Source of the DNA: an uncultured Eubacteriales bacterium
Lineage (GTDB): Bacteria; Bacillota; Clostridia; Peptostreptococcales; Anaerovoracaceae
DNA: 15,718 nucleotides
NCBI GenBank assembly: GCA_910585135.1
Contig: CAJUEB010000031.1
Location: 1-15,718 of the forward strand
Reading direction: 5' to 3'
Under the pieces are notes generated by a model that was given only the letters and a program-made list of their open reading frames with translations, was not told the origin of the DNA and made no database searches. Both the position numbers and the translations under genes were made by a program. Shown in pieces: positions 5,873-12,939 of this stretch (position 1 is the stretch's first letter; the number at the start of each line of letters is the position of its first letter).

Positions 5873-6715
5873 ATGAAAACGATCGGTGTACTCGGTACAG
5901 GCACAATGGGAGCAGGCATCATTCAGATTTTGGCTCAGAATGGATACAATGTTGTACTGAGGGCAAGAAGACAGACTTCGGTTGACAGAGGCCTTGCGAC
6001 AGTCGAAAAAGGACTGGCGAAACTGGTTAAAAAGGAAAAGATTACGGAAGCCGATAAAGCTGAGATCATGGGCAGAGTAAAAGGCTCGACTGATATTCAG
6101 ATCATCAAGGACGCAGATCTGGTGATTGAAGCAGCGACAGAAGATCTGGAAGCAAAAAAAGCGCTCTTCAAAGAGTTGGATGAGCTTTGCAAGCCGGGAG
6201 CGATCATTGCTACCAATACATCTGCGCTTTCCATTACAGAAATCGCAGCAGCAACCGAAAGACCGGACAAGATTATCGGTATGCACTTCTTCAATCCAGT
6301 TCCTGCCATGAAGCTGGTTGAGATCATTAAAGGACTCACGACTTCGGAAGAAACCAAGGAAACGATTCTTGAACTGACGAAGAAGCTGGGCAAGACTCCT
6401 GTAGAAGTAGAGGAAGCGCCTGGATTTGTCGTAAACAGAATCCTTGTTCCGATGATCAATGAAGGAATTGGTATCCTGGCTGACGGCGTTGCTGATGCAA
6501 AGGGCATTGATACGGCGATGCAGCTTGGTGCAAATCATCCGATGGGTCCTCTTGCGCTGGGCGATTTGATCGGTCTTGATGTTTGCCTGGCAATCATGGA
6601 AACCTTGTACCGTGAATATGGTGATCCGAAGTACAGGCCGCATCCGCTCCTGAGAAAAATGGTAAGAGGCGGCAAGCTGGGCAGAAAGAGCGGCGAGGGT
6701 TTCTATCAGTATTAG
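5873..6715 (+). CDS. hbd: 3-hydroxybutyryl-CoA dehydrogenase
   Basis: Reduces acetoacetyl-CoA to (S)-3-hydroxybutyryl-CoA in butyrate fermentation, or runs the reverse oxidation. Start ATG 5873 follows AAGGAGG (5858-5864) by 8 nt. 280 residues, the usual family length. The Rossmann motif GTGTMGAG is at 8-15. The C-terminal dimer domain begins near 185. Catalytic candidates are Ser117, His138, Glu150 and Asn188, within NTSALS, IGMHFFNP, MKLVE and PGFVVNR. The second Rossmann strand ends VVLRARRQ, with Ala31-Arg32-Arg33 where NADH-using homologues such as that of C. acetobutylicum carry Asp; loss of the acid and gain of arginines suggest NADP(H). Unlike typical bcs operons, no crotonase, thiolase or bcd-etf genes are adjacent: it has its own promoter and terminator. 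Confidence 0.95.
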   Translation: MKTIGVLGTGTMGAGIIQILAQNGYNVVLRARRQTSVDRGLATVEKGLAKLVKKEKITEADKAEIMGRVKGSTDIQIIKDADLVIEAATEDLEAKKALFKELDELCKPGAIIATNTSALSITEIAAATERPDKIIGMHFFNPVPAMKLVEIIKGLTTSEETKETILELTKKLGKTPVEVEEAPGFVVNRILVPMINEGIGILADGVADAKGIDTAMQLGANHPMGPLALGDLIGLDVCLAIMETLYREYGDPKYRPHPLLRKMVRGGKLGRKSGEGFYQY

Positions 6716-6820
6716 TATAGATATGCAAAATGTGCCGATTGTCTTTTGGCCAGGGCATATGCTGGTTTTCGGCATATAGGCCATTTGGCGGCAGGGCAAA
6801 TGAATCGTTTTGTGATACGT

Positions 6821-6847
6821 ACCGGCGGGGATTCCCCGCCGGTTTTT
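6821..6847 (+). terminator. Rho-independent terminator of hbd
   Basis: A perfect 10-bp GC-rich stem, ACCGGCGGGG (6821-6830) and CCCCGCCGGT (6834-6843), has an ATT loop and is followed by a T run to 6847. It ends the transcript about 130 nt after the hbd stop codon. Confidence 0.9.
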
Positions 6848-6849
6848 GC

Positions 6850-7200
6850 GCGGCGTTTTCGTGCGGCTGTGCCGCCGTCATGCGTCGCGGTCGTGTGGCA
6901 CCCTGTTTCATTAGTATAATGTGATAATGCCATGACATTTTAATACTTTAATGCAGGATGCTGATGTACTGCTTGCCGCCGCGCACCCGCATTATATATG
7001 TCGTCCTGCCGTATGGTTGTGCGTTATTCTTCACTTTATGACTATATCGAAATGACGAACTATCGCTTTAATGTGACATATCGCCGTGCACTAGCACTGC
7101 ATATAGTCATGTACCAGCATTGCATACCGCCGCGCACCCGCATTGCATATCGCCGCGCTGTGCCGCCGTCGTGCGTTGGCAGACGCTGCATTTCCGGCTT
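6850..7200. repeat. GC-rich degenerate intergenic repeats
   Basis: Between the hbd terminator and the rho promoter, short GC-rich pieces recur. CCGCCGCGCACCCGCATT is exact at 6976-6993 and 7127-7144; GCTGTGCCGCCGTC is exact at 6866-6879 and 7157-7170. Variants of CATATCGCCG occur at about 7077, 7145 and nearby. The tract is clearly richer in GC than the flanking DNA, and none of the frames looks like a gene. I see no further feature in it. Confidence 0.5.
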
Positions 7201-7282
7201 GTTGTTATTGTGCCAGATGTATCCTGCCCTTGGTTTCCTTACGTTTGCTTGTTAGTTTTTCACAAAAGATGGATAAAATGAA

Positions 7283-7311
7283 TTGTAACAGCGAGGATTT
7301 AGGTGTATAGT
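7283..7311 (+). promoter_or_regulatory. Sigma-A promoter of the rho operon
   Basis: TTGTAA (7283-7288), a 17-bp spacer and TATAGT (7306-7311) form a good vegetative promoter. The resulting leader to rho would be ~160 nt, long enough for the Rho autoregulation by attenuation known in other bacteria, though no specific structure is evident. Confidence 0.6.
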
Positions 7312-7423
7312 ATAGATGAAGTATTATGCTATAAATCATTTCAATGAATTTTTGGTAATCATTTTAGCAGTAATCTAATATCCAATCGGATAATTTTTTC
7401 AAAGAAATATGCACGGATATATT

Positions 7424-7451
7424 GACAATTGATAATCGACAATTAACGATC
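7424..7451. repeat. 14-bp tandem repeat in the rho leader
   Basis: GACAATTGATAATC (7424-7437) is followed directly by GACAATTAACGATC (7438-7451), 11 of 14 positions matching. ATTGACAATT-type tracts are common in AT-rich leaders; no function is claimed. Confidence 0.4.
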
Positions 7452-7477
7452 TACAGACAAGGAGAGGATTCACAATA

Positions 7478-9130
7478 ATGTGGAAAACAATGGATGAGCG
7501 GACACTGAAAACAAAAAAAGTGGCTGAGCTTCGTGAAATTGCGAAAACTTTTGGACTTACAGGATATGAAAAGATGAAAAAAGCGGAGCTGATCGAGGCG
7601 CTCATGAAGGATGAAGAGCCTAGCGAGCAGGCAGTGGGAAATACAGCAGAAAAGATTGGCGAAGCAGAGGACGTTGTTGAGGAAGCGAAGCCGTTGCAGC
7701 CGCAGCGGCAGCGCAGGGAAAAACGTCGTCAGACGGCAGATGAGGAAACATCAGGCAGCCGCCAGTCAGGGAGCAAACAACAGATTGGAAATGAACAATT
7801 AACGGAGCGCAGCGGACAAAGTGACCGCCGCCAGCCAGAAAGCGATACACAAGACCACGGCGAGCAGTCAGATGACGATCAGTCACAGGACCGCAGCGAG
7901 AAGCAGAACGGTCGTCGCCAGCAAATGCAGCACAGCGAGCAGCAATCAGATCGCCAGCAGTCAAATGACCGCCGCAAGCGTTCTGATAAAATCGTTCCCG
8001 ACCGGGATGACCGTTTCGAAGTGGAAGGCATTCTGGAGCTTGCCGAAGGCGGGTTTGGATTCCTTAGATTTCATAATTTCCTGACCAGCGAAAAAGACAT
8101 TTATGTATCCCCAGCGCAAATCAGGCGCTTTAACCTAAAAACAGGCGATAAAGTAAAAGGCATATGCAGAAACCCAAACGAAGGCGATAAATTTGGGGCG
8201 CTTCTTTATGTCGTGACCGTCAACGACGACGAACCGGGCGTGGCGATCAAACGGCCGGACTTCGATTCCCTGACGCCGATTTTTCCAAAGGAACGGTTCG
8301 TGTTAGAGGATGGCCGGGAGCTTTCCTTGCGGCTGATCGACTTGGTCGCCCCGATCGGAATGGGTCAGCGCGGGCTGATCGTAGCGCCGCCAAAGGCAGG
8401 CAAAACCGTCCTGCTCAAAAAGCTGGCAAACAGCATCGAAAAAAAATACCCAAGCGTGGAAATGATTGTCCTTTTGGTGGATGAAAGGCCAGAAGAAGTC
8501 ACAGACATGAAACGAAGCCTGAAGGGAAACGGCGAGGTAATCTATTCCACCTTCGACGAATTGCCGCAGCATCATGTAAAGGTGGCGGAAATGGTTCTCG
8601 CCAGGGCGCAGCGCCTTGCGGAGCATGGAAAAGACGTGGTCGTGCTTTTGGACAGCATTACAAGGCTTGCCAGAGCTTATAACCTGGTCGTGCCTGCATC
8701 GGGAAAAACCCTTTCCGGCGGTTTCGACCCGGGTGCTTTGCATAAACCGAAGAAATTCTTCGGCGCAGCGAGAAAGCTGGAGGAAGGCGGCAGCATTACC
8801 ATTTTGGCAACGGCTCTGGTGGAAACGGGCAGCCGCATGGACGACTTGATCTTCGAGGAGTTTAAAGGCACTGGAAACATGGAACTCCACCTCGATCGGA
8901 AGCTCAGCGAAAAGAGGATTTTCCCGGCCATTAACCTGAATAAATCGGGAACACGCAGGGAAGATTTGCTGATGCAGCAGGATGAATTGGAGGCGATCTG
9001 GTATATGCGGCGCGCACTGGGAAGCCGCGATACGCAGGAAGTCACGGAAACCATACTGGACAATCTGGCACATACAAGGGATAATCGCACATTTATCGAA
9101 GTAATCAAAAAGATAAAGCTAGAGGGGTAG
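7478..9130 (+). CDS. rho: Transcription termination factor Rho with long disordered insert
   Basis: Hexameric RNA-dependent ATPase that ends transcription of untranslated RNA. Start ATG 7478 lies 10 nt after GGAGAGG (7461-7467); a second in-frame ATG at 7490 is possible. 550 residues against ~420-430 for standard Rho. The order is: Rho_N helical domain (8-45, VAELREIAKTFGLTGYEKMK); a hydrophilic insert (~46-178) rich in Gln, Ser, Arg, Asp; the OB-fold RNA-binding domain (~179-250, GFGFLR, KDIYVSPAQIRRF); and the ATPase, with Walker A APPKAGKT (303-310), LLVDERPEEVTDM, Walker B VVVLLDSITRLARAYN, the LSGGFDPGALHKPKKFFGAA loop and the arginine-containing LHLDRKLSEKR. The core is complete. yqhQ starts 1 bp after its stop, so the two are coupled. 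Confidence 0.97.
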   Translation: MWKTMDERTLKTKKVAELREIAKTFGLTGYEKMKKAELIEALMKDEEPSEQAVGNTAEKIGEAEDVVEEAKPLQPQRQRREKRRQTADEETSGSRQSGSKQQIGNEQLTERSGQSDRRQPESDTQDHGEQSDDDQSQDRSEKQNGRRQQMQHSEQQSDRQQSNDRRKRSDKIVPDRDDRFEVEGILELAEGGFGFLRFHNFLTSEKDIYVSPAQIRRFNLKTGDKVKGICRNPNEGDKFGALLYVVTVNDDEPGVAIKRPDFDSLTPIFPKERFVLEDGRELSLRLIDLVAPIGMGQRGLIVAPPKAGKTVLLKKLANSIEKKYPSVEMIVLLVDERPEEVTDMKRSLKGNGEVIYSTFDELPQHHVKVAEMVLARAQRLAEHGKDVVVLLDSITRLARAYNLVVPASGKTLSGGFDPGALHKPKKFFGAARKLEEGGSITILATALVETGSRMDDLIFEEFKGTGNMELHLDRKLSEKRIFPAINLNKSGTRREDLLMQQDELEAIWYMRRALGSRDTQEVTETILDNLAHTRDNRTFIEVIKKIKLEG

Positions 9131-9131
9131 C

Positions 9132-10265
9132 ATGGATTTAAGCAAAATTTTTATTAAAGATGCTTGCCCTACGAAAATGGGCGGGCAGGCGGTTCTCGAA
9201 GGGATCATGATGAAAGGCGAGAAAAAAATCGCCTTGGCTGTCAGGACGCCGGGTGGTGAAATCGTATTGGATGTGGAAGATGCAAAGCCGCAGAGCCGCT
9301 GGATGAAAATCCCGCTGATTCGCGGCGTGGTCGCTTTCGTAGGCTCTCTGGTTACGGGGACGAAAATCCTGATGAAGTCGGCGGACATCCTGGAAGAATA
9401 CGACGACGAGGAATACGAACCGGGCCGTTTTGAAAGCTGGATCAATGATAAGCTCGGCAGCAAAAGAGCCTGGAACTTTATGATGTACCTTTCGATGGCT
9501 CTGGCTCTGGCGTTTACTATCGGCGTGTTTATCATACTGCCTACGGGCGTGGTAAATTTAATTGGTCTGGTGACCGATAGCGTATTTTGGCTTAATTTTG
9601 CGGAAGGCGCAGTGCGGATCGGTTTGTTCGTGCTTTATGTATGGGGGATTTCCTTCATGGGGGAGATCAAGCGGGTGTTCCAGTTTCATGGCGCGGAGCA
9701 TAAGACCATACATTGTTTTGAAAATGGATTGGAGCTGACGCCGGAAAATTGCCGCCAGTTTCCGACCTTGCATCCCCGCTGCGGGACGAGCTTTCTGATG
9801 TTTGTATTCATCATCGCTTTTGCCTTGCATTTTTTGCTGGGCTGGCCGAATCTGTTCCTGCGGATTTTGTCCCGGTTGTTGCTTTTGCCGGTGATAGCAG
9901 GACTTTCGTATGAGCTTTTACGCTGGGCGGGCAGAAGCGATAACATCGTGGTGAAGGTATTGAGCCTTCCGGGGCTGTATTTGCAGAAGATAACGACGAA
10001 AGAACCTGATGATTCCCAGCTTGAGGTAGCGATCGCTGCCATTCATGCGGTGCAGGCGGAGACGGATGAAGCTGAAAGCAAGTTGGATGCAGTTGAAGGC
10101 GAGCCGGATGTGACCGAAATCCGATCGCATGAAGAGCAGGCAAAATCCGTTTCGTCTGCGTGCAAGTTGCGTACAGAAGCCGGTGAGGTTGAAGGCCGGG
10201 AGCAGATGCCGATGCCGGAGGTGGCAGAGCGAAGGGCAGCCAAAGGCGCATGGGAAAGTGACTGA
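9132..10265 (+). CDS. yqhQ: DUF1385 family membrane protein (YqhQ-like)
   Basis: 377 residues; AGAGGGG at 9121-9127 overlaps the end of rho and the start codon follows the rho stop by 1 bp. Family hallmarks are GGQAVLEGIMMKG (17-29), FHGAEHKTIHCFE (185-197) and LHPRCGTSFL (213-222). Several hydrophobic segments follow: about 60-80 (re-entrant or amphipathic), 116-146, 155-176, 219-238 and 241-264. The function of the family is not firmly established; it is found beside rho, rpmE, prmC and prfA in many Clostridia, and the partial match to that order here supports the call. The last ~70 residues (308-377) form an acidic, low-complexity tail beyond the conserved domain, unusual for the family. 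No signal peptide. Confidence 0.9.
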   Translation: MDLSKIFIKDACPTKMGGQAVLEGIMMKGEKKIALAVRTPGGEIVLDVEDAKPQSRWMKIPLIRGVVAFVGSLVTGTKILMKSADILEEYDDEEYEPGRFESWINDKLGSKRAWNFMMYLSMALALAFTIGVFIILPTGVVNLIGLVTDSVFWLNFAEGAVRIGLFVLYVWGISFMGEIKRVFQFHGAEHKTIHCFENGLELTPENCRQFPTLHPRCGTSFLMFVFIIAFALHFLLGWPNLFLRILSRLLLLPVIAGLSYELLRWAGRSDNIVVKVLSLPGLYLQKITTKEPDDSQLEVAIAAIHAVQAETDEAESKLDAVEGEPDVTEIRSHEEQAKSVSSACKLRTEAGEVEGREQMPMPEVAERRAAKGAWESD

Positions 10266-10271
10266 CCGAAG

Positions 10272-10318
10272 AACGAATGATAGCAGGAAGGCTTGCGATC
10301 AAACGGATGACAGCAGGA
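10272..10318. repeat. Two 17-bp direct repeats 30 bp apart
   Basis: AACGAATGATAGCAGGA (10272-10288) and AACGGATGACAGCAGGA (10302-10318) match at 15 of 17 positions in the 111-bp gap between yqhQ and prmC. The spacing is a multiple of three, so it may be a former continuation of the yqhQ tail repeat. No promoter is evident here, consistent with one operon. Confidence 0.4.
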
Positions 10319-10376
10319 TTAAAAAACCAGAATGAAGAAGGGTGGCATATTGCCGGATACTTGGAGAGGATAAACG

Positions 10377-11267
10377 ATGAAGACTAGAATACTTGTAAAA
10401 GAGGGAGAGTATAAGCTGGCGAAGGCTTTTTGCATGGATCCGAAAATAGACGCCGAGGAGCTTTTCTGTTTTTTGACAGGCCTCGATAAGGTCACGCTGT
10501 TTTTAAAAGCGGAAGAAGAGGTTGACCCGGAAACAGAAGCCAAATACATGGAACTGATCAAACGAAGAGCCGGGCGCATTCCTTTGCAGCACATCACTGG
10601 AAGGCAGGAGTTCATGGGGCATACCTTCCGGGTAAATCCCCAGGTGCTGATTCCAAGGCAGGATACGGAAACGCTGGTGACGGAGGCGGCCAAGACTATC
10701 CAGAATACCCCCAAGGAGAAGCTTTCCTTGATCGAAAAACTCAAAGGAAACAAGGAATGGGAGGTATTGGATCTTTGCTGTGGCAGCGGAGCGGTCGGAA
10801 TTTCCCTGGCAAAGATTTGTTCCAATATCAAAGTGACTGCGTCCGATATCAGTGCGGAGGCGATCGCTGTGGCAGAGGAAAACGCCGGCAATCTGCACAC
10901 GAAGCTCAAGTTCGTGCAGGGCGATATGTTCAAGCCGCACCAGGATAAGAAATTTGATATGATCGTGACCAATCCGCCATACGTTAAAACGGCAATGATT
11001 TCGATTTTGCAGGAGGAAGTAAAGTCCCATGAACCGCTGTCGGCGCTGGACGGAGGCAAGGATGGACTGGACTTTTACCGTATTATCGTGGAAAAGGCGG
11101 CGGAGCATCTCAAGAAGGACGGATTTTTGCTGATGGAAATCGGGCATGACCAGGGCGAGGATCTGCGAAAAATGCTCAAGGATTCTGGAAAATATACAGC
11201 GGCAGAAGTAATTAAGGATTTACCAGGCAAGGATCGTGTGGTAAAATGTCAATTAAAGCAGGAGTGA
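10377..11267 (+). CDS. prmC: Peptide chain release factor N5-glutamine methyltransferase
   Basis: Methylates the glutamine of the GGQ motif of release factors RF1 and RF2, using S-adenosylmethionine. 296 residues from ATG 10377, with GGAGAGG (10363-10369) 7 nt upstream. The N-terminal helical domain (1-75) contains RIPLQHITGRQEFMG, which recognises the release factor. The methyltransferase domain follows, with VLIPRQDTETLV (90-101), SAM-binding LDLCCGSGAVG (131-141), ASDIS (155-159) and catalytic NPPY (199-202). The end is FLLMEIGHDQ and RVVKC. In many Firmicutes prfA (RF1) accompanies this gene, and here it does not. A hairpin with a T run at 11483-11535 probably closes the transcript. Confidence 0.95.
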   Translation: MKTRILVKEGEYKLAKAFCMDPKIDAEELFCFLTGLDKVTLFLKAEEEVDPETEAKYMELIKRRAGRIPLQHITGRQEFMGHTFRVNPQVLIPRQDTETLVTEAAKTIQNTPKEKLSLIEKLKGNKEWEVLDLCCGSGAVGISLAKICSNIKVTASDISAEAIAVAEENAGNLHTKLKFVQGDMFKPHQDKKFDMIVTNPPYVKTAMISILQEEVKSHEPLSALDGGKDGLDFYRIIVEKAAEHLKKDGFLLMEIGHDQGEDLRKMLKDSGKYTAAEVIKDLPGKDRVVKCQLKQE

Positions 11268-11325
11268 TTGTCAGACCGCTGTATGCGGCAGACTGGCGTG
11301 AGTGCTAGAACGCTGTGTACGGCAG
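11262..11325. repeat. Degenerate tandem repeat at the 3' end of prmC
   Basis: Two related units start with GAGTG (11262 and 11300) and end with ACCGCTGTATGCGGCAG (11275-11291) and AACGCTGTGTACGGCAG (11309-11325). The first unit also resembles 14565-14589 inside the palindromic element between hydG and hydF. The remainder of 11326-11480 has nothing I can name. Confidence 0.4.
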
Positions 11326-11482
11326 GGCATCACAGCTCGTACTGATTCCAAGGGTTTGGCCGAGGGAAAAGGCGATGGAAAATAAGGATTGAATAAACCT
11401 GGAAGCTGTGTTTATGCAGAAGACGCCAAGCATCTGATGCAAAAACAGTCCGGGTTTTAAGATAATTTTTGTTTAGCCATTG

Positions 11483-11535
11483 AACCGATCTCAAAGGTCA
11501 AGGCCAGGCATCTGGCGGGCAGGGGATCGGTTTTT
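11483..11535 (+). terminator. Probable terminator after prmC
   Basis: AACCGATC (11483-11490) pairs with GATCGGTT (11525-11532), followed by T residues to 11535. The loop holds a second small hairpin, GCCAG-GCAT-CTGGC (11503-11516). The branched shape is less typical than a simple stem, so efficiency is uncertain. Confidence 0.55.
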
Positions 11536-11850
11536 ATTATGCGGGGATTTATCACAGCGATATAGTCGTCATATTGAACATACCGTGATATCTTACATAT
11601 CGCCGGGCTGCCATTTGTCAGGGCAGAATGTTCAAAACGGTGAAACGCCAAAAGCTGCTAACAACTTCAAGCGAAGAAAAGCAATAGAGAATGCAAGATA
11701 AAAAACCAAATCAGGAAAAATAAGCGAAAAGAAATAAAAGCTTCGCAAAACAGAACGGGAAGCTGCGGAAAAAACAGTAATTTTCGAAATAAGCCAAGGG
11801 ACTTACGGAGAACCCAATCACTCCCGGAATTGAGATGGCGTGATAGAAAC
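11536..11850 (+). other. Leader region upstream of hydE, possible RNA structure
   Basis: About 315 bp without a gene. GCGATAT (11557-11563) and ATATCGC (11597-11603) are perfect inverted arms 33 bp apart. CTGCC/GGCAG (11608-11626) forms a small hairpin just after. I compared it from memory with SAM, c-di-GMP and preQ1 riboswitch patterns and saw no match. The hydE promoter must lie here, but no box pair is good enough to name. 11690-11780 is A-rich. Confidence 0.3.
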
Positions 11851-12927
11851 GTGATAAAAGAAATTTTACAGAAAAAACAATTGAATCAAGACGACATTGT
11901 TCGTTTATTAGAGCTGGCGGATTTTTCTTTGGTATACAAAGCGGCAGATCGCATACGCGCAGAGTATGTGGGGGATGTCGTGCATTTGCGGGCGATTATC
12001 GAGTTTTCCAATGTATGTAAAAGGCAATGCAGGTATTGCGGGCTTTCCAGGGAAAACAAAAGATTGCCCAGATTTCGTATGCGCCGCGAGGAAATTTTAG
12101 AAACGGCGGCGCAGGCTGTGGAGGCAGGGTATCGGACGATCGTGTTGCAGTCTGGCGAGGACGATTATTTCACAGCGGAGCGGTTAGGTGAAATCATTTC
12201 CGATATAAAAAAGCTGCCAAACTCTCCGGCAGTCACCATAAGCTGTGGGGAGAGAAGCAGGGCGGATTTTGCATACTTTAAGGAAAAAGGTGCGGACAGA
12301 TACTTATTAAAGCATGAGACGGCGGACGCAGGTCTTTATGACCGGCTGCACCCGTGCGGCACATTGAAAAAACGGGTAGATTGCCTAAAAACGATACAGG
12401 GGCTTGGCTATGAAACGGGCAGCGGCTTCATGGTCGGACTGCCGGGACAAACATTAGAAACCATTGCAGCGGATTTATTGTTATTAAAAGAGATTCCCTG
12501 TCAAATGGCGGGGATTGGCCCGTTTATTGCAAACCCTAAAACCCCTTTGGCGGGAGAAAAAAACGGAGATCCTGAATTGACCAGGCGGGCGGTAGCCATT
12601 GCGCGGCTTATTTTGCCGGAGGCGAATTTGCCGCTGACCACGGCTTTATCAGTGCTTTCGCAAGAGGAAAACAGCCATCAGGGCGATGGACGGCAGCAGG
12701 CTGCCGGGCAGACCGATGAAAATAATGGGCGGCAAGCGGGCAAAAGCGATGCGCCAGCGGAAAATCCGTTCTCCTTTGGTGCGAATGTCGTGATGAAAAA
12801 AGTAACGCCGGATGAATACAAGGCGGCTTATGAAATATATCCTGCGGAATTTAAGAAAACGGACATTTTTGCAGACAGACGGGAGCTGGAACAGCTCATA
12901 AAAAAATTTCATCGGATACCGAAATAA
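11851..12927 (+). CDS. hydE: [FeFe]-hydrogenase maturase HydE, radical SAM enzyme
   Basis: Radical SAM enzyme that works with HydG and HydF to build the 2Fe subcluster of [FeFe] hydrogenase. I choose GTG 11851, giving MIKEILQKK, which matches known HydE starts; TTG 11830 is the alternative, and neither has a strong ribosome-binding site. 358 residues. The cluster motif is CKRQCRYC (Cys56, Cys60, Cys63). Other hallmarks are AIIEFSNVC, IVLQSGEDDYF, the DRYLLKHETAD loop, GYETGSGFMVGLPGQT and MAGIGPFIANPKTPLAGE. Two oddities: the short loop before GANVVMKK is replaced by a ~39-residue Gln/Gly/Asn-rich stretch (12658-12777), and the C-terminal cysteines of the accessory cluster of Thermotoga HydE are absent. 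hydG follows after 12 bp. Confidence 0.93.
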   Translation: MIKEILQKKQLNQDDIVRLLELADFSLVYKAADRIRAEYVGDVVHLRAIIEFSNVCKRQCRYCGLSRENKRLPRFRMRREEILETAAQAVEAGYRTIVLQSGEDDYFTAERLGEIISDIKKLPNSPAVTISCGERSRADFAYFKEKGADRYLLKHETADAGLYDRLHPCGTLKKRVDCLKTIQGLGYETGSGFMVGLPGQTLETIAADLLLLKEIPCQMAGIGPFIANPKTPLAGEKNGDPELTRRAVAIARLILPEANLPLTTALSVLSQEENSHQGDGRQQAAGQTDENNGRQAGKSDAPAENPFSFGANVVMKKVTPDEYKAAYEIYPAEFKKTDIFADRRELEQLIKKFHRIPK

Positions 12928-12939
12928 AAGGAGGAAACT

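Noticed and set aside
5843..6799. 318-residue minus-strand frame opposite hbd
   Set aside because: A shadow of hbd: Phe/Cys/Arg-rich composition, no motif, and the plus strand is clearly the coding one.
6998..7255. 85-residue plus-strand frame in the hbd-rho gap
   Set aside because: It lies within the GC-rich repeat island, is Arg/Cys/Tyr-rich in a repeat-like way and has no ribosome-binding site.
8303..9073. 256-residue minus-strand frame opposite rho
   Set aside because: It lies fully within the conserved Rho ATPase and has shadow-like composition.
11536..11850. Riboswitch upstream of hydE
   Set aside because: Some hairpins are possible, but no conserved core of a riboswitch class I know is visible.
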